Shown here: piece by piece, positions 35,203 through 43,787 of the stretch
How the letters are laid out: every line of letters starts with the position of its first letter
Numbering within the stretch: the first letter of the stretch is position 1
From: Nostoc sp. CMAA1605
GTDB taxonomy: Bacteria > Cyanobacteriota > Cyanobacteriia > Cyanobacteriales > Nostocaceae
NCBI RefSeq assembly: GCF_021596505.1
Contig: NZ_PJIZ01000038.1
Location: 1 to 50,210, forward strand
DNA length: 50,210 bases
Direction of reading: 5' to 3'
The notes under the pieces: model-generated
Databases searched by the model: none
Told to the model about the DNA's origin: nothing
What the model saw: the letters and a program-made list of their open reading frames with translations, nothing else
Translations under genes and position numbers: made by a program

Positions 35203-36987
35203 ATGACTGAAGCAACAGCACCTCGTATCGATATTGGCGTTCAGGAAACCGTGCCGACGATTCATTATCAGGTGGCAATGCCCCAACCAGAAACGCATCT
35301 ATTTGAGGTTAGTTTACAAATTGTAAACCATCCATCATCAATTCTTGACTTAAAAATGCCGGTATGGACACCAGGATCATACTTGGTGCGGGAGTATGCC
35401 AAAAATTTACAAGACTTTACGGCTTTCGGTGCAGACCAGCCTTTAAACTGGCGCAAAGTCAGCAAAAATCACTGGCAAATCAATAAAGATGATGTATCAG
35501 ATGTAACTATAAAATATCGAGTATTTGCCAATGAGTTATCGGTAAGAACTAATCATTTAGATTCTACTCACGGCTATTTTAACGGAGCAGCATTGTTTTT
35601 AAGGCTGGTGGGCTGTGATAATTTACCGATAATTGTGACTGTTGTACCTCCGTATCCGCACTGGCAAGTCACCACTGCCTTACCGAAAATGAAGGAGCAG
35701 TATAATACCTTCTACGCCAGTGACTTTGATACTTTGGTGGATAGTCCGTTTGAGATTGGGGAGCATCAGCTGTATAGTTTCGATGTGTTGGGTAAGCCTC
35801 ATGATCTGGCAATTTGGGGACAGGGAAATTTTCAGGTACAGCCACTCATTAGCGACATTCAAAAAATTGTGCAGGTAGAAGCGCAAATGTTTGGCGGTCT
35901 ACCCTATGACCGTTACCTGTTTTTAGTACATTTATTTGCTCAAGCTTATGGTGGTTTAGAGCATAAAAACTGTTGTTCGCTGATTTACCAAAGATTTGGC
36001 TTTCGTACCCAAGATAAATATGAACGCTTTATCCAACTGGTAGCGCACGAGTTCTTTCACCTATGGAACGTCAAACGCATTCGTCCCAAAGCGTTGGAAG
36101 TGTTTAATTACGACCAAGAAAGCTATACTCCTTCTTTGTGGTTTTGTGAGGGGACTACGAGTTATTATGACCTGATTATTCCTTTAAGGGCAGGAATTTA
36201 TGAGGTCAAGACTTATCTCAACTACTGGAGTAAGGAAATTAGTAGGTTTTTGACGACTCCAGGACGGAAAGTCCAATCATTGGCTGAGTCGAGTTTTGAT
36301 GCGTGGATTAAACTATACCGTCCCGATGCGAATAGTGGCAATTCTCAAGTCTCCTATTATTTGAAAGGAGAAATGGTGTCTTTGTTACTGGATTTGCTGA
36401 TTAGATGGCGACATCGCAACCGGCGTTCTCTGGATGATGTGATGCGTCAAATGTGGCATGAATTTGGTCAGCCGGAAATTGGCTACACTCCACAACAGTT
36501 GCAAGCAGTAATTGAATCTATAGCAGAAGTTAACTTGACTGACTTTTTTGCACGCTATATTGATGGCACAGATGAATTACCGTTTGATGAGTATTTAGAG
36601 CCGTTTGGCTTACGTTTAGTGGCGGAGAAGGAAGAAGAACCCTATCTAGGAATGAAGGTAAATACTGAGAATGGTAGGGAGATGATTAAGTTTGTAGAAA
36701 CTGCTTCTCCGGCGCAACTAGCGGGAATTGATGCAGGTGATGAGTTGCTAGCGATCGCAGGTATTAAGGTGACAGCTCATCAACTGAGCGATCGCCTGAA
36801 AGACTATCAAGCTAGTGATATCATCGAATTCACAATTTTCCATCAAGATGAACTGCGGACTGTACCTGTGACTCTTGGTCAACCACGACCAGTAAAGTAT
36901 CAGGTAGTGCCGGTAAAGAATCCCACCGCCACACAGCAGGAGAATTTTGCTGGTTGGTTGGGTACACCACTATCTGCTATTTGCTAA
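35203..36987 (+). CDS. M61 family metallopeptidase with PDZ domain
   Basis: 594-aa zinc aminopeptidase (M61 glycyl aminopeptidase family). An N-terminal beta domain (about 15-190) has PVWTPGSYLVREYAKNL. The gluzincin core contains HEFFHLWNVKRIRP (Zn ligands H282 and H286, catalytic E283) and the third ligand E316 in CEGTTSYYD. A C-terminal PDZ domain (about 485-570) has LGMKVNTENGREMIKF, ASPAQLAGIDAGDELLAI. There is no signal peptide, so it is probably cytosolic. Full length. Such enzymes favour N-terminal Gly/Ala and act in peptide turnover. Followed by an interspersed repeat. Confidence 0.93.
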   Translation: MTEATAPRIDIGVQETVPTIHYQVAMPQPETHLFEVSLQIVNHPSSILDLKMPVWTPGSYLVREYAKNLQDFTAFGADQPLNWRKVSKNHWQINKDDVSDVTIKYRVFANELSVRTNHLDSTHGYFNGAALFLRLVGCDNLPIIVTVVPPYPHWQVTTALPKMKEQYNTFYASDFDTLVDSPFEIGEHQLYSFDVLGKPHDLAIWGQGNFQVQPLISDIQKIVQVEAQMFGGLPYDRYLFLVHLFAQAYGGLEHKNCCSLIYQRFGFRTQDKYERFIQLVAHEFFHLWNVKRIRPKALEVFNYDQESYTPSLWFCEGTTSYYDLIIPLRAGIYEVKTYLNYWSKEISRFLTTPGRKVQSLAESSFDAWIKLYRPDANSGNSQVSYYLKGEMVSLLLDLLIRWRHRNRRSLDDVMRQMWHEFGQPEIGYTPQQLQAVIESIAEVNLTDFFARYIDGTDELPFDEYLEPFGLRLVAEKEEEPYLGMKVNTENGREMIKFVETASPAQLAGIDAGDELLAIAGIKVTAHQLSDRLKDYQASDIIEFTIFHQDELRTVPVTLGQPRPVKYQVVPVKNPTATQQENFAGWLGTPLSAIC

Positions 36988-37011
36988 TCATAATTCTCCG
37001 GTCAGTCTCTC

Positions 37012-37112
37012 ATACCAATTTTGGATTTTGGATTTTGGATTTTGGATTAACAGCCTAGATTCTTAGACTGTTCCAGAATCTCGAAACCATATTACCTATA
37101 CCAATTTGGTAT
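37012..37112. repeat. ~100-bp interspersed repeat, copy 3
   Basis: Starts ATACCAATTTTGG, contains three tandem ATTTTGG units and the shared core, and ends CCAATTTGGTAT. This gives imperfect inverted ends of about 12 bp. No coding capacity. Confidence 0.7.
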
Positions 37113-37195
37113 CAGTCAAGGGAGACTGGCTTTGCAGGTTTTCAAGCAAAAAATAATATAACCGCTTTGACAAGGGAAACAGAAAAAAAGAAATT

Positions 37196-37981
37196 TTAAT
37201 TGATACGAGTAATAACATACTCACGGGTTCGAGAATGAAGCGGGTTGGTAAAGATTTTTTTGGTGACACCAAATTCCACCAGTTCGCCGACTCGATTCTC
37301 ATTCAAGTGAAAAAAGGCGGTAAAATCAGATACGCGGGTCACTTGTGATAAATTGTGGCTCACGATAACTATAGTGATTTCAGAACGCGAACGCAAGCTT
37401 TGAATTAAACTCTCAACTTTCATACTAGCGATCGGATCAAGGCCAAAACAAGGTTCGTCCATTAAGATCACCTTTGGCTTAACAGCTAACGCACGCGCAA
37501 TACACAGCCTTTGCTGTTGACCACCAGACAAGTCTAAAGCCGACTTATGGAGTTTATTTTTCAACTCATCCCACAAATCAGCATCTTTGAGTGCTGATTC
37601 GACAATCCCATCAATTTCTACCTTCGGTCGCCATCCGATAATTTTCACTCCATAAGCGACATTATCATAAACACTCATAGGGAAAAGATTCGGCTTAGAA
37701 AGCACTATACTAACTTGACGGCGTAAGCGATTCAAATTGATTCGTCGTTCATAAATGTTTTGATTAAAAAATTCCACTCTACCTTCAACCCTAATCTCTG
37801 TATCTAGTTCATTCATGCGGTTTAGAGATTTGAGAAAAGTAGATTTACCACAACCACTAGGGCCAATAATCGCAGTTACTTTACTTTGGTAAATATCCAG
37901 AGATACACCTTCTAGGATTTTTTGGGTGTCGTAATAAAAACTGAAATTTTTAACTCTGATGGCGGGAACTAGCTTATTCAT
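37196..37981 (-). CDS. second phosphate ABC transporter ATPase, PstB2, altered Q-loop
   Basis: 261 aa from the ATG at 37981 (MNKLVPAIRVKNFSFYY, matching the PstB1 start); a TTG at 37990 is also in frame. Walker [11 protein letters not shown], signature [15 protein letters not shown], Walker B VILMDEPCFGLDP and H-loop IVSHNLSQVTRVSDF are intact. The Q-loop, MVFQRPNPF in PstB1, reads IVLSKPNLF here, so the glutamine is serine (S98 in the 264-residue numbering from the TTG). In PstB1 [10 protein letters not shown] is here FGLDPIASMK. It stands alone, over 1 kb from the operon, with its own upstream region. It may be a modified or regulatory ATPase; it is not obviously dead. Confidence 0.88.
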   Translation of the reverse strand: MNKLVPAIRVKNFSFYYDTQKILEGVSLDIYQSKVTAIIGPSGCGKSTFLKSLNRMNELDTEIRVEGRVEFFNQNIYERRINLNRLRRQVSIVLSKPNLFPMSVYDNVAYGVKIIGWRPKVEIDGIVESALKDADLWDELKNKLHKSALDLSGGQQQRLCIARALAVKPKVILMDEPCFGLDPIASMKVESLIQSLRSRSEITIVIVSHNLSQVTRVSDFTAFFHLNENRVGELVEFGVTKKIFTNPLHSRTREYVITRIN

Positions 37982-37990
37982 GCTGCTCAA

Positions 37991-38406
37991 CTGGTGTGAT
38001 AATTAAGTAATTCAATACAGCAAACACAGTACAGGTCATGCTGTTTGATGCCTTGTCTAGCCAAGAGGGATTTTTTATAGCTTTGGAACACAGGGATAAA
38101 AATGAATCGGTAGATAAATTCAGTTTTCAGTATAATCATTTTCTTTCACCTCGAAAGTGGATTACTAATACATGATGTTAAAATCAAGCAGATAACAAAT
38201 TATTCCAATAGAGATAAGAAGCGTACTGAAGTTTTTTCAAAAATCAAATTATTAATTCCATAGAACAATAAATTTCAGTTAAGGTTAAAAATTAAATCTG
38301 GTGTGAGTCGAATTTCCTTCCTCGACCCAAAGTCCTTCAAACTTGTTGGGTTTAGCTATCGCTCAACGCAACCAACAGTTCCTATTAACTGAACTGCATT
38401 GTCCTA
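37991..38406. other. intergenic region upstream of pstB2
   Basis: About 415 bp of AT-rich DNA with no supported gene. TAATTAAG at 38000-38007 resembles one Pho-box half, but no 11-bp-spaced repeats follow. Presumably holds the pstB2 promoter. Confidence 0.3.
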
Positions 38407-38551
38407 TAAGTAGAACGGTGTAGATAATTCAAGAGTTGTATGTAGTGAGGACTTTAGTCCTCTAATAAGGACTGAAGTCCTTACTACGAACTAGATACCA
38501 ATCTTTTTACATTACTTCACATAGTTTGGGTTTTTCAAGTCGTTCTACTTA
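38407..38551. repeat. 145-bp MITE-like element with perfect 11-bp terminal inverted repeats
   Basis: TAAGTAGAACG (38407-38417) and CGTTCTACTTA (38541-38551) are exact inverted repeats. The interior holds the palindrome GTGAGGACTTTAGTCC / GGACTGAAGTCCTTAC (38441-38486). No transposase. A diverged relative is at 27765-27930. Confidence 0.72.
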
Positions 38552-38799
38552 GATAAAATAGGTTGACAATCTAGATGATTTGGCGATGAAATCTTTGATG
38601 TATCACATTAGATATATGGAAGCTTCACTATTAATATTACAAAATATATGAGTAATCTAGGAATATATAAATTCAAAACATTACTAAACTCTCGCACAAG
38701 TAGAGGCAAAAGTTTATCAAAGCTTTTTAATTTTATGTGGCTAGATTTTTTATCTTAAGAATGTTTTTAGAAAATTAAGGCAATAGAGCAGTTACAAAC

Positions 38800-39003
38800 A
38801 AGATCCCCGACTTTTCAAAAGTCAGGGATTGGGGATTGGAGATTGGGGACACTTCGACAAGCTCAGTGCTTCGCTGGGGACTGGGGACTGGAAGGTAGAC
38901 AAGGTAGACAAAGTAGAGTTTATTTCTCTATCACTACTCAGCACTCATTACTCAGCACTCATTACTCAGCACTCATCACTCATTACTCATTACTCATCAC
39001 TCC
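38800..39003. repeat. composite repeat: REP-like hairpin, GGGGACT STRR with 35-bp element, ACTCATT STRR
   Basis: CCCCGACTTTT / AAAAGTCAGGG hairpin (38806-38827) is followed by GGGGATT heptamers containing the third 35-bp element (38845-38879), GGTAGACAA repeats, and CTCAGCACTCATTA heptamers (38937-39000). It sits just past the 3' end of the pst operon. The hairpin could serve as its terminator, but no strong T tract follows in the operon direction. Confidence 0.75.
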
Positions 39004-39011
39004 GACAGGAC

Positions 39012-39794
39012 TTAACCAAAACGTCCTGAAACGTAATCACGGGTGCGAGGATCGAGGGGATTGCTAAAAATTTGAGTTGTAGTACCGAACTCCACCATTT
39101 GACCAATACGACTTTCATCGGTACTGAAAAAAGCTGTAAAATCAGAAACGCGAGTTGCTTGTTGCATATTGTGGGTGACAATGGCAATGGTCAGTTCAGA
39201 ACGCAAGCTATGAATTAGTTCTTCGACTTTCATAGTTGCAATGGGGTCGAGTGCTGAACAGGGTTCATCCATTAACAATACTTTTGGTTTGATAGCTAAA
39301 GCACGAGCAATACATAATCGCTGCTGTTGACCTCCAGAAAGACCAAGTGCTGATTGCTTGAGTTTATCTTTAACTTCACTCCAAAGTGCTGCGCCTTTGA
39401 GTGCAGATTCTACGATATCATCTAATTCTGCTTGTGGTAGTCCGCCTGATATTCTCACACCATAGGCAACATTTTCATAGATGCTCATAGGAAAAGGATT
39501 TGGTCTTTGAAAGACCATACCAATTTGACGGCGGAGTCTATTGATATTTATACGGGGGTCATAAATATTTTGACCGAATAATTCTACTTTTCCTTCTACT
39601 TTTACGGGGCCTTCTAATTCACTAATACGATTGAGGGTTTTGATAAATGTAGATTTACCACAACCGCTAGGCCCAATAATTGCAGTGACATGGTTTTGGT
39701 AAATATCCATAGACACCCCTTCAATAGCCTTGGAGGTGGTGTTGTAATAAAAGCTGAGACTTTTAACTCTAATAGCTGGATTTAACTGATTCAT
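39012..39794 (-). CDS. pstB: phosphate ABC transporter ATP-binding protein PstB
   Basis: 260-aa ATPase energising high-affinity phosphate import through PstA/PstC. All motifs are present: Walker [14 protein letters not shown]-loop [20 protein letters not shown], signature [15 protein letters not shown], Walker [15 protein letters not shown]-loop [19 protein letters not shown]. The C-terminal [14 protein letters not shown] segment and [12 protein letters not shown] ending are typical of PstB. Last gene of pstS-pstC-pstA-pstB, 28 bp after pstA. Expression should follow the Pho box upstream of pstS. Confidence 0.96.
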   Translation of the reverse strand: MNQLNPAIRVKSLSFYYNTTSKAIEGVSMDIYQNHVTAIIGPSGCGKSTFIKTLNRISELEGPVKVEGKVELFGQNIYDPRININRLRRQIGMVFQRPNPFPMSIYENVAYGVRISGGLPQAELDDIVESALKGAALWSEVKDKLKQSALGLSGGQQQRLCIARALAIKPKVLLMDEPCSALDPIATMKVEELIHSLRSELTIAIVTHNMQQATRVSDFTAFFSTDESRIGQMVEFGTTTQIFSNPLDPRTRDYVSGRFG

Positions 39795-39822
39795 GATGCT
39801 AGGGATGTCTGACAGTTTTAAT

Positions 39823-40707
39823 TCACTTTTTCTTACTAGTAACTAACCGAGAAATGAGGCTAACACACAAAACTAAGCCAAGTAAAATAATAGAAGTTGT
39901 CCAAACTAATTGACTGCGTTCTGGGTCGGGGTCGTTGTAGAGATTAAAGATTAATACGGGTAGGGAAGCGGTGGGAGTGAGTAATCCCGCAGACCAGTCA
40001 AGACTAAATAAAGCAGTAAAAATAAGCGGTGCGGTTTCGCCTGCTGCACGCGCTACAGCCAATAAAACACCTGTGGTAATTGTGGGGATAGCGGCTGTAA
40101 CGACGATGCGAAAAGTAGTTTGAAAGCGTGTCCCTCCTAAAGCAGCCGAGGCCAGACGCTGTTCTATAGGGATGAGTTTTAACGCTTCTTCCGTGGTGAG
40201 AACAATAATGGGTAACATGATAGTTGCTAAGGCAAAACCACCTGCGATCGCACTAAAACTTTTGGTTGATAAAACTATCACACCATAAGCAAATATACCC
40301 ACAACAATAGAAGGAACGCCAGTGAGAATACTGGTAATAAATCGGACGAAACGAGTGATGGAATTGGTTTGAGCAAATTCTGCTAAAAATATGCCTGTAA
40401 ATAATCCTATAGGAATACTAAATGATGAGGCGATCGCTACAACTGTAATTGTTCCTAAAATGGCATTACCAAAACCATTATCAATGACTGATTTGACAAA
40501 CATTTCTGTTTTAATTCCGCCTATACCTCGCTTGATAATTTCCCATAAAATTGAAAACAGAGGAATTAATGCTAAAGCTGCAAAGGCGAAGGCCATAAAA
40601 TTCATTAAATAGGTAAATAATAGCCTTCTTGATGGGAGAGGACTATATAATTCTGCGGCTAGAAGTTTATCTACTTCTGGCTGTTGATAATTTTCCATAT
40701 TGTTCAT
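39823..40707 (-). CDS. pstA: phosphate ABC transporter permease PstA
   Basis: 294-aa inner-membrane permease with about six helices. The N-terminal arm (about 1-25) is cytosolic. The transport domain carries the EAA-type loop [30 protein letters not shown] (about 175-205) that docks PstB. A second ATG three codons in is also possible. It lies between pstC (29 bp upstream) and pstB (28 bp downstream), in the usual order. Confidence 0.95.
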   Translation of the reverse strand: MNNMENYQQPEVDKLLAAELYSPLPSRRLLFTYLMNFMAFAFAALALIPLFSILWEIIKRGIGGIKTEMFVKSVIDNGFGNAILGTITVVAIASSFSIPIGLFTGIFLAEFAQTNSITRFVRFITSILTGVPSIVVGIFAYGVIVLSTKSFSAIAGGFALATIMLPIIVLTTEEALKLIPIEQRLASAALGGTRFQTTFRIVVTAAIPTITTGVLLAVARAAGETAPLIFTALFSLDWSAGLLTPTASLPVLIFNLYNDPDPERSQLVWTTSIILLGLVLCVSLISRLVTSKKK

Positions 40708-40736
40708 CGGTGCAATAATTAATTGACATTGAATAT

Positions 40737-41717
40737 CTATTTATTTTTCTGACCAAACCACTGCACTACTAATCTAGCGATGATGTTGATAATTAAAGTC
40801 AGAGCGAATAGGATTAAGCCTAAATAACTTAATGCGCCGATGTGTAATCCTGGTTCAGCTTCAGCGAATTCATTAGCTAATACAGAGGGAATAGTATAAG
40901 CTGGGTCAAGTAAAGATAAACTAATTTGGGCAGAGTTCCCAATTACCATAGTTACAGCCATAGTTTCACCCAAGGCGCGTCCTAAAGCTAACATAGCTGC
41001 ACTGACGATTCCCGAAAAACCCGCAGGTAATAACACACGAAAAATAGTTTCCCAACGCGTTCCCCCCAAAGCCATAGAGGCTGTGCGGAGTTCCTTGGGT
41101 ATGGCTATTAATACATCACGGGAAATAGCTGCCATTGTGGGTAAAATCATAATGGCTAAAATCATCCCGGCGGTTAACATATTTGTCCCAATCGGGAAGT
41201 CTGATTTAAAGAATGGTATCCAACTCAAATTTGCAGATAGCCATTGTTGTGCAGGTTCGATGACAGGAATAAAGGTAAAAATCCCCCACAAACCTATAAT
41301 CACACTAGGAATAGCAGCGATTAATTCCACTACAAATGCTAATGTAGTTTTGACTGATATGGGGAGAAAGTTTTCACTAGTGACTAAAGCAACCGCTATA
41401 CCTACAGGAAAGGCAATGAAAATCGCGATCGCACTACTAACTAAAGTTCCATAAATATAAGGTAATGCGCCAAAGATTTGATTTCCGACATCCCAATCTC
41501 TACCCCATAAAAAACCAATACCGAATTTACCGATGGCGGGTTGAGCTTCATGGAAAATAATCCAACTCATCACAAATAGTATCGCCACTGTCAGAGCCGA
41601 AAATGTATAGATTAGCCAAGTAAAGCTCTGATTTAACCAATAATTTATCCCATCATTAGCTGTTAATTCTAAACTGGCATTAGAAACATTATTTTCAGGT
41701 TCAGATAAATTTGCCAT
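40737..41717 (-). CDS. pstC: phosphate ABC transporter permease PstC
   Basis: 326-aa permease with a longer N-terminal extension and about six helices. EAA-type loop RDVLIAIPKELRTASMALGGTRWETIFRVLLP (about 205-236). It pairs with PstA to form the phosphate channel. The periplasmic segment FIPVIEPAQQWLSANLSW is usual for PstC. 88 bp separate it from pstS, with a transcript-specific hairpin in the gap. Confidence 0.95.
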   Translation of the reverse strand: MANLSEPENNVSNASLELTANDGINYWLNQSFTWLIYTFSALTVAILFVMSWIIFHEAQPAIGKFGIGFLWGRDWDVGNQIFGALPYIYGTLVSSAIAIFIAFPVGIAVALVTSENFLPISVKTTLAFVVELIAAIPSVIIGLWGIFTFIPVIEPAQQWLSANLSWIPFFKSDFPIGTNMLTAGMILAIMILPTMAAISRDVLIAIPKELRTASMALGGTRWETIFRVLLPAGFSGIVSAAMLALGRALGETMAVTMVIGNSAQISLSLLDPAYTIPSVLANEFAEAEPGLHIGALSYLGLILFALTLIINIIARLVVQWFGQKNK

Positions 41718-41749
41718 ACCAATTACAAATTCATAAATATGATTGATAT

Positions 41750-41774
41750 GAGAGTAGACAAATAGTCCACCCTC
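41750..41774 (-). promoter_or_regulatory. pstS-pstC intercistronic hairpin
   Basis: On the pst transcript GAGGGUGGAC pairs with GUCUACUCUC around a UAUUU loop, ten pairs including G-U wobbles. It forms only on this strand. Such hairpins between a binding-protein gene and its permease genes lower distal expression or protect the pstS mRNA; role inferred. Confidence 0.5.
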
Positions 41775-41805
41775 ATTAACTAAAGAACTGACAAAAATTC
41801 AGTGT

Positions 41806-42846
41806 TTATTTGACAGTGCTGTTGACTGTTTGTAGTACCCGATTAGCTGTACTAGAAGGAATTCTGGTATAGTTGAGGTCATCATTGAATTGTTGACCAT
41901 CAGTCAACACCCAATTAATCCATTTTCTAATCGCATCAGCTTTAGCAGCATTAGGATACTTTCTGTAAACCATCATCCAGGTAAGACCGACGATGGGATA
42001 ACCTTGTCCTGGATCTCCTACAAATACGCGATAATTGTCTGGGAAACTAACAGTCGATAAAGCTGCATTTGCAGTTTGTAAAGAAGGTGCAACAAATTCT
42101 CCTCTCTTATTTTGAATTTGTGCTGATCTCAGCTTGTTAGCAACAGCATAGCTATATTCAACATACCCAATAGAACCAGGAGTACGAGCTACTAAAGCAG
42201 CTACACCTGGATTACCTTTACCTTTGAGTGCATTTGGTAAAGTCCATTTAGGAGCAGTGTTAGCACCAATTCTACCTTTGAAAAAAGGGCTAATACTGCT
42301 TAAATGATTGGTGAAAATGAAAGTTGTACCACTACTATCAGCGCGGACTACAAATTTAATTGGTTGATTTGGTAGATTGACTCCAGGGTTATCAGCCTTG
42401 ATTTTTGCGTCGTTCCAATTGGTAATTTGACCGGAAAAAATTGCTGGTAATGTAGCGCGAGACAGTCTTAGATTACTGACTCCAGGGATATTGTAAACAA
42501 CTGAAACCGCACCACCGGCAGTAGGAACTAAGATGACACCATTTTTGACTTTAGCAATTTCATCATCTTTCATTGCAGCATCACTACCACCAAAGTCAAC
42601 AGTTCCAGCAATGGTTTGACGAATACCACCACCACTACCAATAGCTTGATAGTTGACTTTCAACTCTGGATGCTTCTTTCTCACTTCACGCGCGTATCTT
42701 TCGTATAGTGGAGCGGGAAAAGTTGCGCCTGCGCCGTTAAGAGTTTGAGCCTGAGCTGTGGCTGTCAAAATAGGAGTAACAGCAACAGCAGATGCTAATA
42801 CTGCGGTGCTAAAAACACGCTGAAAAACGGTGGTAAAAAAAACCAT
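41806..42846 (-). CDS. pstS: phosphate-binding protein PstS
   Basis: 346-aa periplasmic phosphate receptor. Signal peptide about residues 1-34 (VFSTAVLASAVAVTPILTATAQAQ). Conserved phosphate ligand segments are GAGATFPAPLY (about 38-48), GSGGGIRQ (about 70-77), VDFGGSDAAM and RADSSGTTFIFTNHL. No lipobox cysteine, so it is soluble in the periplasm rather than a lipoprotein. Shine-Dalgarno GAGG is five bases before the ATG. First gene of the pst operon, preceded by a Pho box. Confidence 0.96.
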   Translation of the reverse strand: MVFFTTVFQRVFSTAVLASAVAVTPILTATAQAQTLNGAGATFPAPLYERYAREVRKKHPELKVNYQAIGSGGGIRQTIAGTVDFGGSDAAMKDDEIAKVKNGVILVPTAGGAVSVVYNIPGVSNLRLSRATLPAIFSGQITNWNDAKIKADNPGVNLPNQPIKFVVRADSSGTTFIFTNHLSSISPFFKGRIGANTAPKWTLPNALKGKGNPGVAALVARTPGSIGYVEYSYAVANKLRSAQIQNKRGEFVAPSLQTANAALSTVSFPDNYRVFVGDPGQGYPIVGLTWMMVYRKYPNAAKADAIRKWINWVLTDGQQFNDDLNYTRIPSSTANRVLQTVNSTVK

Positions 42847-42921
42847 ATCGCCTCGTAGCTTAAGGAATATTTGCTGCTTGAATCAAAGCCTTCATCAAGC
42901 TACATTTTTTGTTTTTAAATC

Positions 42922-42962
42922 AGGTTAAGGAATGGTAAAAGCACATTTAAAATGTGTTTAAA
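42922..42962 (-). promoter_or_regulatory. Pho box (SphR/PhoB site) of the pst operon
   Basis: Four 8-bp units at 11-bp spacing, 75-115 bp before pstS: AGGTTAAG (42922), TGGTAAAA (42933), CATTTAAA (42944), TGTTTAAA (42955). On the operon strand the best unit is CTTAACCT, which fits the cyanobacterial PyTTAAPyPy(T/A) consensus; the others carry one or two mismatches. Phosphate-starvation activation is expected. Confidence 0.7.
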
Positions 42963-43433
42963 ATAAATTAATCCATAGCAGGCTTTTTTAATAGATGAAG
43001 GAAAGTTAAAGATAGATGATGAATTATGGCTTAATTTATAGATTCTGTTATTAATTATGATGGTAAATGTGTAACAGACGTATGCTAATATCGGGGTTTA
43101 TGTCTATTGAGTCAAAAAGTCCTCACAAATATACAAGGTTCAAAGATATTCATTCAATTGTGAATAATGAAACAAATTTTTGATGATTGCCAATAGATTT
43201 TAAGTAAATTCCTTATTAACTAAGAACTATATGATTTTCCTCAAAATATGAATATGTATTGATTGCGGCTTTGAGGTAAATATGGTGTATTACAACTATA
43301 GAATTAGCTGGATATTTTGCTAAACTATAGAAGTTTAGTGATACTATTGCATTTTTGAAATATGAGCCAAATACCTGGGTGAAGTTTAAACAATATTTAA
43401 TAACTAAAATGATATATTTACATCACAATTGTA
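42963..43433. other. intergenic region upstream of pstS
   Basis: About 470 bp of AT-rich DNA beyond the Pho box; no gene, STRR or strong hairpin is seen. Confidence 0.4.
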
Positions 43434-43634
43434 ATGAATTCAGTAAATAATATTTCTAGGAAAATTGATGAGCTAAATTGCAAAAATAAAACTGGCAGAG
43501 TCCACATCACCAGACTATCTGCCAGGAATCGACGGTATATTCTCGCCATGTTTGATCGGGGTAGTGCTTATTTATTAGGAAATAATGCCTATCCGCGACT
43601 TAGGATAACTGAAATTAATGCTGTTATGGGTTAA
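43434..43634 (+). CDS. possible 66-aa hypothetical protein
   Basis: Small basic frame (ATG at 43434, no Shine-Dalgarno sequence). The second half, HITRLSARNRRYILAMFDRG and AYPRLRITEINAVMG, looks coding-like; the first 20 residues are polar and low complexity. No family recognised and no conserved neighbour. It is followed after about 90 bp by a strong hairpin that could terminate both this gene and glcF. Confidence 0.3.
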   Translation: MNSVNNISRKIDELNCKNKTGRVHITRLSARNRRYILAMFDRGSAYLLGNNAYPRLRITEINAVMG

Positions 43635-43726
43635 GGAAAGTCAACTAAAGGGTTAATTTATAGTTAAATTTTGTGCAGAGATGCTGGAATATACAATAGG
43701 GTTTAAGAGAAATAAAAGCCAAAACT

Positions 43727-43761
43727 AATAACCCCTGTTTCACTAAAAAACAGGGGTTATT
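43727..43761. terminator. bidirectional terminator between small ORF and glcF
   Basis: AATAACCCCTGTTT (43727-43740) and AAACAGGGGTTATT (43748-43761) form a perfect 14-bp stem with a 7-nt loop. On the minus strand AGTTTTGGCTTTTATTT follows; on the plus strand GTCTATT follows. It mainly fits glcF termination. Confidence 0.75.
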
Positions 43762-43787
43762 GTCTATTAAATAGAATGGAGAAATCG

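Noticed and set aside
38000..38018. Pho box upstream of pstB2
   Set aside because: Only one unit (TAATTAAG) matches; no 11-bp repeats follow.
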